DNA of 19,872 bases from Thermoplasmatales archaeon (GTDB taxonomy: Archaea > Thermoplasmatota > JASEFT01 > JAUWIS01), in the NCBI GenBank assembly GCA_030019485.1, contig JASEEW010000009.1:1-19872 (forward strand), written 5' to 3'. Below the pieces are notes generated by a model. That model searched no databases. It was not told the origin of the DNA and worked only from the letters and a program-made list of their open reading frames with translations. The position numbers were made by a program, and so were the translations under genes. Position 1 is the first letter of the stretch; each line of letters opens with the position of its first letter. Shown in pieces: positions 6,246-13,872 of the stretch.

Positions 6246-8633
6246 TCAAACAACCCTATGTACTTTTTTACCTCTGCAGATTAACCCTGTTCTGTACACA
6301 ATAATGATAGCTATGAGACCAAGCGCACCTGCCAGTATCTGCGTTGGCGTTGGCATAAGGGTGCGCGTGGGTATGGGAGGTGGTTTTTCCCCCTGTGGGG
6401 GTTGCTGCTGCCCCTGTGCCTTTGTTACTGTCCCACCTATCAGTCCAACTTTGACCACTTCTTTTGTCTCTGCACCTGGACCAGGGGGCGGGGGCTGAAA
6501 TCCAGTGTACGGGTTTTTGAGTAGGTCTGCTGAGGCGAGGAGGCTGGAAACAATGAGGAGGGAGACTACGGTCAATATAAATAGCTTACGCCTCCCTTCC
6601 CTTCCAGTCCAGTAACTGCTGTGCCAGATTTCCCTCAGTATAAGGACGGAGAGGATGGACGCAGCTGGAACAATGGCAACATAGTATCTTATATCACCAA
6701 AGAAGTGGTTCAACACCCATCCCTGACTCAGGTAGATGAAAAGGATGCCAGCCATCCAGACAAATAGTGCTGTTACCAATGGCCTGCGCCATCTCAATAT
6801 GCTTGGAAGGCAGAGGAAGAATACAGGGATGAGGCAGAGGATGAATACAAATATCCTGGGCAGGTTGAGGAGAGTGTTTGTGTCATAGTTGAAGTATGCC
6901 TCAAAGAAGCTCTCCTCTGGCTGGTATGTCTCAAGGCTCTGATTCCCATTTGTTTCGGAAACTGTGAACAATGTCCTCGTGCTCTGATATCCGCTGTTGA
7001 ATGGACTTCCAAAATAGGTTGTGTTGTACTGTGCCAGAAGCAGACCGATAACTAGGAGGCCTATGAGCCAGGGGGCAAGCACTGCTACAGCCCTCCTGAT
7101 GTTTGTGGCTGAAAACAATCCCCTCAGCCGTCCTCCCCTAGGATAAAGGCTCCAGATAATATAGAAGACTGGGGGAAGGCATAGCACAATACTGGAATAC
7201 CTCATTGATACGCCTGCAGCAAAAGATAGCCCGCTGGTGAACAGCAGAAGCATAGGAGGTACTCTTTTACCAGCAATCAAACGTTCACTCCCCTTAACAA
7301 AAAGGAGCAGTCCGAGGAGGCAAAAGGTTGCAGAGGCAAGATCCCCCATCCACTGGGCATAGAAGAGCATGACCACAACACTGTTTGTCATGACAAGGAG
7401 AGCGGCAAGTAGCGCCCACTTGTATCCAAAGAAACGCCGAGCCAGGAGGTATGTGGATGCAATAAGGACGACATATAGAAACAAACCAAAGAGTTTTTCG
7501 ATATTAAGTCTCATGAACCATGACAAAAGCATACTCGGCCCGGGAGGCCAATGATTGATGTAATGCAACCCCCCATCTATCATACCCAGACCAGAAGCTA
7601 ATGGTATCTGGTACCCATCTACCTTTTTATGAAAAAAGAGGGAGTGGTCCTTCATGTCCAGCTCTGCCTCGAATATAAGCTCCCCATCACTGTCTGTTTC
7701 ACCCATTTTTACTTTGTCTAGAACTACATCTACCCCTTCCATGGGATGCTTGAATGTGTCTCTAACCATTATGTGCAGTTGGACTTTATCAATGACAGAG
7801 CAGAAGAAAGCACCGTTCTCATCTGTTACGCCGCAGGTTTTCCCATCCAAAAAGGCCTGGATATTAGAAACGGGCTCATAGAATATTATGTCTGATTCTA
7901 CGGGTTTACCCACCTGGAATACACCATATTTTTCTTCAATCCCGCTGAGTATGACCTCTCCATCACTATTGCTGTAATTGATTGGCCACCCCTTTTTAAG
8001 TAAAGCCAGCCCACCCGCTGGAGTACCGTTCTCGTAAAGGAAACGTATCGTTCGGTTCTCCAAGGTGCTGTTTGTCAGCATGGTTATGTTTGTCTCACTG
8101 TAAATCCCATATCTAGCCGTGTTGCTCTGTACCTCCACAGTTTTGTGAAAGACAATAGGCGGCTCAGACGGGATGAATACCTCAACCGGCCTTGGGCCGA
8201 AAGGGATGTTGTGGAGCTCAGCATTTCCATAGATGTTTGTTTTCTCCTCCAGCACCCTGTCCTCGGAGAGAAAAATCCTTACCCATGCATCTGAAATCTG
8301 TGTACCGTTTCTCCATCCCAGGCTGACAAAGAGGTCATCGGTTTTGTCATCCCCATCCAGGGCGCGAACCTCAGCATAAAAAACCACATCCGATACTCTA
8401 GGGTCTATGCTGACTGTCTCATGATAGTGATACTCCCCCTCTGCCTTGTCTAGGGGGAGGCTGTAGTAGCCGTCGCTGTAAAGAACAGCCCATGCATAGT
8501 AGCCCTCTTCGTCCTTAATATGCCCCTCCCCAGGGTTCACACCATGCTTTAAAGGTACAATTATCACTGCGGCAATAATGAAACAGGCAAATAGAACAAG
8601 CAATGAATGTTGTTCACTGTCTAGAATAGACAT
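6246..8633 (-). CDS. GT-C membrane glycosyltransferase (PMT/ArnT-like) with large extracytoplasmic insertion
   Basis: Integral membrane protein, about 795 aa from ATG 8633; the 44 residues encoded further upstream in frame look noncoding and run into the divergent gene. The first membrane helix (about 11-28) is followed by IKDEEGYYAWAV (Asp41-Glu42), matching the acidic motif after TM1 in GT-C enzymes that use polyprenyl-phosphate sugars. Residues about 55-345 form a beta-rich region with two or three Ig/carboxypeptidase-regulatory-like segments. The family's aromatic-HPP block follows as HYINHWPPGPS (358-367), and then about nine hydrophobic helices. The C-terminus has a Pro-rich linker (PPPPGPG ... 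PPPIPTRTLMPTPT), a final hydrophobic segment and a basic tail. Likely role: protein or lipid glycosylation on the outer face of the membrane. Sugar and acceptor are unknown. Confidence 0.8.
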   Translation of the reverse strand: MSILDSEQHSLLVLFACFIIAAVIIVPLKHGVNPGEGHIKDEEGYYAWAVLYSDGYYSLPLDKAEGEYHYHETVSIDPRVSDVVFYAEVRALDGDDKTDDLFVSLGWRNGTQISDAWVRIFLSEDRVLEEKTNIYGNAELHNIPFGPRPVEVFIPSEPPIVFHKTVEVQSNTARYGIYSETNITMLTNSTLENRTIRFLYENGTPAGGLALLKKGWPINYSNSDGEVILSGIEEKYGVFQVGKPVESDIIFYEPVSNIQAFLDGKTCGVTDENGAFFCSVIDKVQLHIMVRDTFKHPMEGVDVVLDKVKMGETDSDGELIFEAELDMKDHSLFFHKKVDGYQIPLASGLGMIDGGLHYINHWPPGPSMLLSWFMRLNIEKLFGLFLYVVLIASTYLLARRFFGYKWALLAALLVMTNSVVVMLFYAQWMGDLASATFCLLGLLLFVKGSERLIAGKRVPPMLLLFTSGLSFAAGVSMRYSSIVLCLPPVFYIIWSLYPRGGRLRGLFSATNIRRAVAVLAPWLIGLLVIGLLLAQYNTTYFGSPFNSGYQSTRTLFTVSETNGNQSLETYQPEESFFEAYFNYDTNTLLNLPRIFVFILCLIPVFFLCLPSILRWRRPLVTALFVWMAGILFIYLSQGWVLNHFFGDIRYYVAIVPAASILSVLILREIWHSSYWTGREGRRKLFILTVVSLLIVSSLLASADLLKNPYTGFQPPPPGPGAETKEVVKVGLIGGTVTKAQGQQQPPQGEKPPPIPTRTLMPTPTQILAGALGLIAIIIVYRTGLICRGKKVHRVV

Positions 8634-8714
8634 CAACTCTAGAAATAGGGTTTTGAGGAAAAAAAGTTTTGGACTGCAGAAGTTTTTTAGTACTTGAAAA
8701 ACAATACTGCAATA
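8634..8714. promoter_or_regulatory. Divergent promoter region between GT-C gene and acyl-CoA dehydrogenase
   Basis: 81 nt separate the two divergent ATGs. T-rich TTTTTTAGTACTT near 8684-8696 lies about 25 nt upstream of ATG 8715 and could be a weak TATA element. No Shine-Dalgarno is visible for either gene. The boxes are not clear enough to call individually. Confidence 0.35.
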
Positions 8715-9866
8715 ATGGAATTTGAATTCACAGAAAAACAGAACAAGTTTAGGGCATTTGTGCACAATTTTGCGGAAAATGAAATCAGACCGAGAGCAGA
8801 TGCGATTGATAAAGAAGACAGGTTTCCTTGGGATATTATAAAAAAAGCTGGGGAAATAGGACTGCTGGGAATGACTGCTCCAAAAGAGTACGGCGGCATC
8901 GGTGTTGATACTATAAGTTTTGCTCTTGCAATAGAGGAAATATCACGGGTAAGCGGCTCATTAGGCCTGACTGTTGAGGCACATAATTCTTTAGCGGTTG
9001 GACACATTTACAACAGGGGAACTGAGGAGCAGAAAAGAAAATATGTTGTACCTCTAGCAAAAGGTGAAAAAATTGGGGCGTGGGCGCTTACAGAACCCAC
9101 AGCAGGCTCAGATGCAGGCGGAATGCAAACCACTGCGGTGCCTGATAAAGATGCATGGGTGTTGAATGGAACAAAACTGTTTATTACATCTGGTGATGTA
9201 GCAGACCCTGTGGTTGTAATGGCGGTAACAGATAAAACTAAAAAAGCAAAGGGTATAAGCGCATTCATAGTTGAAAAGAACACACCCGGCCTGAGTTTCG
9301 GTAAAGAAGAAGATAAACTGGGGCTGAGAGGCTCTAGAACTGTTGAGGTAATACTTGACAGTTGCAGGGTGCCTAAGGAGAACATGCTGGATGCGGAGGG
9401 TATGGGTTTTATTGGTGCTATGGAAACATTATACAGGGGCAGGGTTGCGATTGCTGCCATGGCTGTTGGCATAGCACAGGGGGCATTTGAAGAAGCATTG
9501 AAATATTCAGTTAAACGTGAGCAGTTCGGTAAGCCAATATGCAATTTTCAAGCAGTTCAGTGGATGCTGGCAGACATGGCCACAAAAATAGATGCTGCTC
9601 GTCTTCTTGTTTACAGGGCCGCTTATTTAGAGGACACAGGCAAAAAATTTGCAAAGGAGGCTTCAATGGCAAAACTGTTTGCATCTGAAACCGCGATGGA
9701 GGCAACACAGAATGCCATACAAATCCTTGGCGGGTATGGATACACTGATGAGTACCCTGTGGAGCGCTTTCTCAGGGACATAAAACTATGTGAGATAGGT
9801 GAAGGCACAAGTGAGGTGCAGAGACTAATAATTTCAAGAGAGATTTTGAGGGAAGTCGGTAAATAA
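8715..9866 (+). CDS. Short-chain acyl-CoA dehydrogenase (butyryl-CoA dehydrogenase-like)
   Basis: FAD flavoenzyme that oxidises acyl-CoA to trans-2-enoyl-CoA and passes electrons to ETF, encoded about 4 kb downstream. From ATG 8715 it is 383 aa, typical for the family; the upstream in-frame ATG 8694 would add MKNNTAI, which does not look conserved. Motifs: EFTEKQNKFRAFVHNFAENEI at the N-terminus, signature ALTEPTAGSDAGGM, ITSGDVADPVVVMA, GLRGSRTVEVILDSCRVP, YSVKREQFGKPICNFQAVQW, QILGGYGYTDEYPVERFLRD, and the C-terminal GEGTSEVQRLIISRE with catalytic Glu363. The Glu in that C-terminal loop is the arrangement of short/medium-chain dehydrogenases rather than isovaleryl-CoA dehydrogenase. Substrate probably butyryl-CoA or similar, consistent with an isobutyryl/butyryl-CoA mutase in the same locus. 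Confidence 0.94.
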   Translation: MEFEFTEKQNKFRAFVHNFAENEIRPRADAIDKEDRFPWDIIKKAGEIGLLGMTAPKEYGGIGVDTISFALAIEEISRVSGSLGLTVEAHNSLAVGHIYNRGTEEQKRKYVVPLAKGEKIGAWALTEPTAGSDAGGMQTTAVPDKDAWVLNGTKLFITSGDVADPVVVMAVTDKTKKAKGISAFIVEKNTPGLSFGKEEDKLGLRGSRTVEVILDSCRVPKENMLDAEGMGFIGAMETLYRGRVAIAAMAVGIAQGAFEEALKYSVKREQFGKPICNFQAVQWMLADMATKIDAARLLVYRAAYLEDTGKKFAKEASMAKLFASETAMEATQNAIQILGGYGYTDEYPVERFLRDIKLCEIGEGTSEVQRLIISREILREVGK

Positions 9867-9874
9867 TATACATT

Positions 9875-9898
9875 TTTTCCATGAAAAAAATTGGAAAA
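9875..9898 (+). terminator. Possible hairpin downstream of acyl-CoA dehydrogenase
   Basis: TTTTCCA (9875-9881) and TGGAAAA (9892-9898) form a 7-bp stem around a 10-nt A-rich loop, 8 nt after the stop. Archaeal termination depends mainly on T-tracts, so this is only a candidate 3' end. Confidence 0.25.
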
Positions 9899-9945
9899 CA
9901 GCAAAAATAATGCTCTTTCTATTAAAATTAATAAAAAATAAAGTT

Positions 9946-9994
9946 CGTTCCTCCTCAGGCTCGCACCCATTCTGCTTCTCCCCACCTTTTGCAG
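9946..9994. repeat. Left copy of a degenerate ~45-nt direct repeat
   Basis: Contains CCTCCTCAGGCTCGCACC, then TTCTCCCCACC and TTTTGCA. It aligns, with one small gap, to the right copy at 10671-10716 (CCTCCTCATGCTCGTACC, TTCTCCCCACA, TTTCGCA). On the minus strand both copies are open in the same frame, reading AKGGEKQNG here and AKCGEKQCG in the right copy. That suggests remnants of a coding sequence, possibly the end of a transposon gene. The two copies bracket the unknown gene at 10070-10615. Confidence 0.5.
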
Positions 9995-10069
9995 TTGCAA
10001 ATGATCTATTCCAGATATATTTTAATAACCAGGAACATATACTGTTTTTTATGTATGTGGCTATTGACA

Positions 10070-10615
10070 ATGGAAAAGATCTTTAGAACCAATGGGATGA
10101 ATCCACCTTTTCATTGGAATAAGATATCTAGGAAGGTTAGAAACAAAACTAAACATAAGATAACCGATCTGATTAATCAATCTGATATAAAAATCAATGT
10201 ACTAACTCATAAGAAGCCACTAAACATTTCAAAAAAGGATTACTTTCATACTAGAATTCCAAAGATGTTGGCAGAGTGCTTGGAGCCCTGGCTAAGATTT
10301 AAAGGAGGGAACCTGTGTATTGATGTTGATGATGATTATACCCTAAATAAATTTAATACTACTACCGATTTTTTAGGAAATCTTATCACTCAGATTGGTT
10401 TCAGGTTGGTGGGTAAACATCTAAAAATCATAAAAGGAAGAAATTGTTTAAAGGCTACATTGAAACAAGACAATTGTAAGATTCTTGAGATTGTAGGTAA
10501 GGTTGCAAGGGCAACTGAGTCTATAGGTGTGCAGGCAATTGATGTGATCTTGGGTGTTGTCAGCGAGAAAAGTACAAAAATTGACTTTAATAAACTGTAT
10601 TTTAGGAAAATATGA
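10070..10615 (+). CDS. Hypothetical protein
   Basis: 181 aa from ATG 10070 (MEKIFRTNGMNPPFHWNKIS...); in-frame ATG 10055 is an alternative start that would add MWLLT. I do not recognise the family. It is Lys-rich and basic with no clear membrane segment in the chosen frame. A Gly-Gly-Asn-Leu-Cys-Ile-Asp-Val-Asp-Asp-Asp stretch lies in the middle, and its predicted alternation of helix and strand suggests a globular cytoplasmic protein. Codon use is noticeably more AT-rich than in the flanking metabolic genes. It sits between two copies of a degenerate repeat, so it may be an acquired gene. A TATA-like ATATATTTTAAT lies near 10014-10025. No function can be assigned. Confidence 0.6.
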   Translation: MEKIFRTNGMNPPFHWNKISRKVRNKTKHKITDLINQSDIKINVLTHKKPLNISKKDYFHTRIPKMLAECLEPWLRFKGGNLCIDVDDDYTLNKFNTTTDFLGNLITQIGFRLVGKHLKIIKGRNCLKATLKQDNCKILEIVGKVARATESIGVQAIDVILGVVSEKSTKIDFNKLYFRKI

Positions 10616-10620
10616 TATCA

Positions 10621-10679
10621 CCTCGGCATAAAGCCGAGGAGGGAGTTCTACAAGCACCTGTATTGCAACTTCCCTCCTC
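10621..10679. repeat. Two overlapping, mutually exclusive inverted repeats
   Basis: Hairpin A: CCTCGGC (10621-10627), loop ATAAA, GCCGAGG (10633-10639), a perfect 7-bp GC-rich stem starting 5 nt after the upstream stop. Hairpin B: GAGGAGGGA (10636-10644) with TCCCTCCTC (10671-10679), a perfect 9-bp stem. They share GAGG at 10636-10639, so only one can form at a time. On the minus strand hairpin A would sit at the 3' end of the remnant coding sequence described for the repeats, as stem-loops do at ends of IS200/IS605-type elements. That link is inference. Confidence 0.5.
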
Positions 10680-10716
10680 ATGCTCGTACCACATTGTTTC
10701 TCCCCACATTTCGCAA
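10671..10716. repeat. Right copy of the degenerate ~45-nt direct repeat
   Basis: CCCTCCTCATGCTCGTACC followed by TTCTCCCCACA and TTTCGCA, in the same orientation as the copy at 9946-9994. Its minus-strand frame stays open across the adjacent hairpins and encodes CGEKQCGTSMRREVAIQVL then ELPPRL, longer than the equivalent part of the left copy. Confidence 0.5.
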
Positions 10717-10780
10717 AAAAATATCCATAACTCACCCTAACATTAAACATATAATGAGCAGGCGGAATTTATCAAAAGAT

Positions 10781-10819
10781 TATTTAAACTATGAAACATA
10801 TTACGATTAGGGGAAGGAG
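10781..10819 (+). promoter_or_regulatory. Promoter and Shine-Dalgarno of the thiolase-fold/DUF35 operon
   Basis: A TATA-like TATTTAAA at 10781-10788 predicts transcription from about 10810. GGGGAAGGAG at 10810-10819 is a good Shine-Dalgarno 5 nt before ATG 10825. The predicted transcription start coincides with the Shine-Dalgarno, so the leader would be very short. Confidence 0.5.
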
Positions 10820-10824
10820 TTAAT

Positions 10825-12108
10825 ATGGCAAGAAAGGTTGCGGTAGTAGGCGGGGGTTTATTTAGGCCTGATATATGGCACGGAGAAAACGCTGAAGAAG
10901 GTGTAGCTATAGCCTATAAGGACCTGCTCAAGAGTGTACCTAACCTGACACCGGACGACATAGATGCATTGATGATGAGTTATTTTAGCGACCATCTAAA
11001 TGGACAGCTGTGCATGGGCTGGATTATACAGGATTACTTGGGCTTACATGGTAAGCCGGGCTATAGAATTGAGTCAGGTGGTTCTACACCCATAGATGCA
11101 CTGGTAAATGCTTTCTATTTGATAAAGTCAGGATACTATGATGTTATATTGATTCCAGGCTGGGAGTGGATGTGTGAGGTTGATGTCGCCACAACAAATG
11201 AGATGATTGCATCAGCCTCAGATACCGATTGGGACTTCCCAGTTGGTGGATACTATAACGCTTATTATGCTGCTCTTGAGGTGAGGCACATGCAGCTATA
11301 TGGTGAAACATGTGAAGACCTTGGTAGAATTGCTGTTAAAAACCATAATAACGCTACCCATAATCCTTACTCACAATGGGTGAGCTTGCATGGTACTGGA
11401 AAAATAACAATGGATGACTACTGGAAGAGCAGAATGGTATGCTGGCCATACAGGGTTTTAAATAATGCTGTGATGAGCGAAGGCGCAGCCTGTCTGTTAA
11501 TGGCATCAGAAAAGGCGGCTCACAAGTTCACTGACACGCCTATGTGGATAACAGGCGTTGGCTTGGGAACAGACTCAATGCGGCCCGGGGATAGAACAGC
11601 AGATTTCGTGTATGAGAATTTTAAGGAGGAGGCAAAAATATATCCAGATTTTGTTGAACCGATAAAAACACCCTATCCAGACATGGCAAATTTTGCTTCT
11701 CTAAATATTGCTGCAAAGAGGGCGTATAAACAAGCAGGCATTACTAATCCGGTAAAAGAATTGGATGTAGCAGAAATCTTTGCCCCTTATGATGGTGTTG
11801 AGCTCGTGCTGTATGAGGATCTGGGATTCTGTTCAAGAGGTGAAGGGAAAACTTTGATTAGGGAAGGGGTGGTTGAATTTGATGGTGAGCTTCCTGTAAT
11901 GCTTAGTGGAGGGTTAACTTCACAGGGGCATCCTGTTGGTGCCACCAGCCTCTACCAAATACTCTTTCTGTATTATGAGCTGGCTGGTAAAATGAAAGAG
12001 AAATACGGCCCTGATGCCTTACAGGTACCAGATGCAAGAAAGGCACTTATTACAGGGCATGGTGGAACAGGCTGTCAGGGCGCGGTAATGATTTTTGAGG
12101 CTGAGTAG
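10825..12108 (+). CDS. Thiolase-fold protein (SCP2-thiolase-like) lacking the nucleophilic Cys
   Basis: 427 aa, thiolase superfamily, usually annotated as acetyl-CoA acetyltransferase or lipid-transfer protein. Family features: KVAVVGGGLFRPD at the N-terminus, IESGGSTPIDALVNAFYLIKSGYYDVILIPG where the nucleophile elbow should be, the C-terminal SGGLTSQGHPVGATSL with the conserved His of GHP, and GHGGTGCQGAVMIFEAE at the end. Gap-free alignment to the SCP2-thiolase block (NNNCATGSTA) puts Gly86 (11080-11082) at the catalytic Cys. The NEAF/HDCF motif reads AEIF, and the C-terminal Cys position looks like His or Gly. Classical thiolysis therefore seems unlikely. Thiolase-fold proteins paired with DUF35 include the Ltp2/ChsH2 retro-aldolases, which have lost the thiolase Cys, and this may be a comparable C-C lyase. 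The DUF35 gene follows after 13 nt. Confidence 0.88.
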   Translation: MARKVAVVGGGLFRPDIWHGENAEEGVAIAYKDLLKSVPNLTPDDIDALMMSYFSDHLNGQLCMGWIIQDYLGLHGKPGYRIESGGSTPIDALVNAFYLIKSGYYDVILIPGWEWMCEVDVATTNEMIASASDTDWDFPVGGYYNAYYAALEVRHMQLYGETCEDLGRIAVKNHNNATHNPYSQWVSLHGTGKITMDDYWKSRMVCWPYRVLNNAVMSEGAACLLMASEKAAHKFTDTPMWITGVGLGTDSMRPGDRTADFVYENFKEEAKIYPDFVEPIKTPYPDMANFASLNIAAKRAYKQAGITNPVKELDVAEIFAPYDGVELVLYEDLGFCSRGEGKTLIREGVVEFDGELPVMLSGGLTSQGHPVGATSLYQILFLYYELAGKMKEKYGPDALQVPDARKALITGHGGTGCQGAVMIFEAE

Positions 12109-12121
12109 GGGGGGAAATGAA

Positions 12122-12889
12122 ATGGTAATAAAAAGAGAAAAAACCGAGAAAAAATATATGCATTATCCAACAGTTGAAGATAAGTCAACAGAGGCACATA
12201 AAGAATGGGAGCCATGGGTTCATAAAGGGTTATGGGCAATTAAAGGATACCAGGTTGTAAGAGGGCCAAGTGGTGGAGGAACGGTTGAAGAAGCTCTAAA
12301 GAGAAAGCCCAAGGATTTCATGGTAATTGATAGGGCTAGCGCAGCATTATATTCACATTCTTATGGACTGGTTTCACCTTTCTTCAGGGGGTTGTTGGAT
12401 GGAAAACTTAAGGGGACAAAGTGCCCGAAATGTGGAACAGTATACTGTCCTCCTAGAGCACACTGTTGGAATCCGAAATGCGCTGTGGCTGAAACTGAAT
12501 GGTTAGACCTGCCTTTGAAAGGTGTTATTCATACATTTACTATACAGTGCCTCGCAGCATCTCCTTTTGCAAATATGCTGCCGTTCTCAATGGGATATGT
12601 CAAGGTTGAGGGTGCTGATACAACTTTACCTATGTTTCTGCACATAGACCCAAAAGAGATTTTCATTGGTCAAAAAGTGGAAATTAAGTTCGCGCCTAAA
12701 GAAAAACGAAAAGGAGAATTGATGGATTTATATGCTGTGGCGGTTCCAAGTCAGAAGGTTCCTGAATGGTCCTGTCTTCATAAGAATCCAAGGGATATGG
12801 AAATGCTGCAGGAGTCTATGAAAAAAACTTTGGAGTGGGTGAAGAAAAGATACGGTATAGACAACAGCCCAGAAGTAAGGGGATGGTAG
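12122..12889 (+). CDS. DUF35 zinc-ribbon/OB-fold acyl-CoA-binding partner protein
   Basis: 255 aa from ATG 12122, placed 7 nt after GGGGGG (12109-12114); the longer frame from 12095 overlaps the previous gene and is unlikely. A rubredoxin-like zinc ribbon has Cys101, Cys104, Cys115 and Cys120 (CPKCGTVYCPPRAHCWNPKC), so its second knuckle is C-x4-C rather than the usual C-x2-C. An OB-fold follows (WLDLPLKGVIHTFTIQ ... GQKVEIKFAP). DUF35 proteins form complexes with thiolase-fold enzymes and channel or position CoA substrates. About 95 residues precede the zinc ribbon, far more than the short helix of typical ~130-aa DUF35 proteins, and a C-terminal tail of about 55 residues follows. The gene ends 5 nt from the convergent etfA stop. 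Its job with the upstream gene is inferred from the pairing. Confidence 0.88.
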   Translation: MVIKREKTEKKYMHYPTVEDKSTEAHKEWEPWVHKGLWAIKGYQVVRGPSGGGTVEEALKRKPKDFMVIDRASAALYSHSYGLVSPFFRGLLDGKLKGTKCPKCGTVYCPPRAHCWNPKCAVAETEWLDLPLKGVIHTFTIQCLAASPFANMLPFSMGYVKVEGADTTLPMFLHIDPKEIFIGQKVEIKFAPKEKRKGELMDLYAVAVPSQKVPEWSCLHKNPRDMEMLQESMKKTLEWVKKRYGIDNSPEVRGW

Positions 12890-12894
12890 CCAAA

Positions 12895-13872
12895 TTATTT
12901 ACCGCCTTTCAACTCGTTTATTTTTTGTGTGAGCACAGGCACGACCTTGAATAGGTCCCCAACAATACCATAATGAGCCACCTCAAATATGGGTGCATTG
13001 GCATCCTTATTTATCGCAATTATGAGTTCAGAGTCTTTCATGCCCATAACATGCTGGAATGCGCCGCTTATACCTATTCCAATGTAAATCTTTGGTTTAA
13101 CTGTTTTTCCAGAGCTGCCAACCTGCCTGTCCGGAGGCAGGATTTGTTTATCAATCACAGGTCTGGAGCCAGCGATAGCACTGTTTAATGAGGATGAGAA
13201 CTTCTCTATTATGGAGAGATTTTCTTTTTCTTTTATCCCTCTACCTATAGCAACAACGATTTCTGATTTGGTGATATCAACACCTGTTATCTCCGGTTCT
13301 ATGTAATCAATAAATTTTTTGTAATCAACCTTTTCCACAGGCATATCAAGTTTTATTATTTCACCAGGTTTATCCATTTGCCCTGGTATTTGAAACGAAG
13401 CCGGTCTTACCATGACAATATATTCCTGTGCATCTGTAAATCCAATGCTGGTGTTTATCTTCCCTGTGTACATCTGCCGCATAACCCTGAGCTTACTGTT
13501 TTCAAATTTCAGCCCCACACAATCCGCAGCCAGAGGCAGGCCGGTTGATACCGAAAGGTTTGGTGCTAAATCAATGCCTGTGGGTGTGTGACCAATGAGT
13601 GTTAACACAGGTTTTCTTTCTGATATTATTTTGGTTAAAATACCCTGATAAACCTCAGAATTAAAATCTTTGAAGAGCTCATCTTTGTGTAATAACACTG
13701 TATCCGCATATGGAGATAATTTGTTTGCAAGGGCTTCATCATGGGTTAGAATCAAAACCATGAGTTTAGCGCCAACAACGCCTGCAAGCTCTCTGCCTAT
13801 CCCAAGCATTTCAAATGTCACATCCTTGATCACGCCTCTGCTGTGCTCTGCAAGAACCAGAATTTCACTCAT
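12895..13872 (-). CDS. etfA: Electron transfer flavoprotein alpha subunit
   Basis: 325 aa. N-terminal Rossmann-like ETF domain (EILVLAEHSRGVIKDVTFEMLGIGREL) followed by the C-terminal FAD domain with SRPVIDKQILPPDRQVGSSGKTVKPKIYIGIGISGAFQHVMGM and NKDANAPIFEVAHYGIVGDLFKVVPVL; the last blocks are the ETF-alpha signature. It accepts electrons from acyl-CoA dehydrogenases, here presumably the one at 8715-9866. The start overlaps the etfB stop by 4 nt. The order etfB-etfA is the usual one. Whether this ETF bifurcates electrons cannot be decided from the motifs I can read. Confidence 0.96.
   Translation of the reverse strand: MSEILVLAEHSRGVIKDVTFEMLGIGRELAGVVGAKLMVLILTHDEALANKLSPYADTVLLHKDELFKDFNSEVYQGILTKIISERKPVLTLIGHTPTGIDLAPNLSVSTGLPLAADCVGLKFENSKLRVMRQMYTGKINTSIGFTDAQEYIVMVRPASFQIPGQMDKPGEIIKLDMPVEKVDYKKFIDYIEPEITGVDITKSEIVVAIGRGIKEKENLSIIEKFSSSLNSAIAGSRPVIDKQILPPDRQVGSSGKTVKPKIYIGIGISGAFQHVMGMKDSELIIAINKDANAPIFEVAHYGIVGDLFKVVPVLTQKINELKGGK

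Noticed and set aside
8634..8765. 44-residue N-terminal extension of the GT-C protein
   Set aside because: It would overlap the divergent acyl-CoA dehydrogenase, has unusual Cys/Phe-rich composition and precedes the natural first membrane helix; ATG 8633 is preferred.
9008..9544. 178-aa minus-strand open frame inside the acyl-CoA dehydrogenase
   Set aside because: Antisense shadow of a conserved enzyme; Ser/Pro/Thr-rich translation typical of such shadows.
10448..10750. Intact minus-strand gene over the right repeat
   Set aside because: Half of it is antisense to the 181-aa gene, and only a short peptide stretch resembles the left repeat; treated as a remnant, not a gene.
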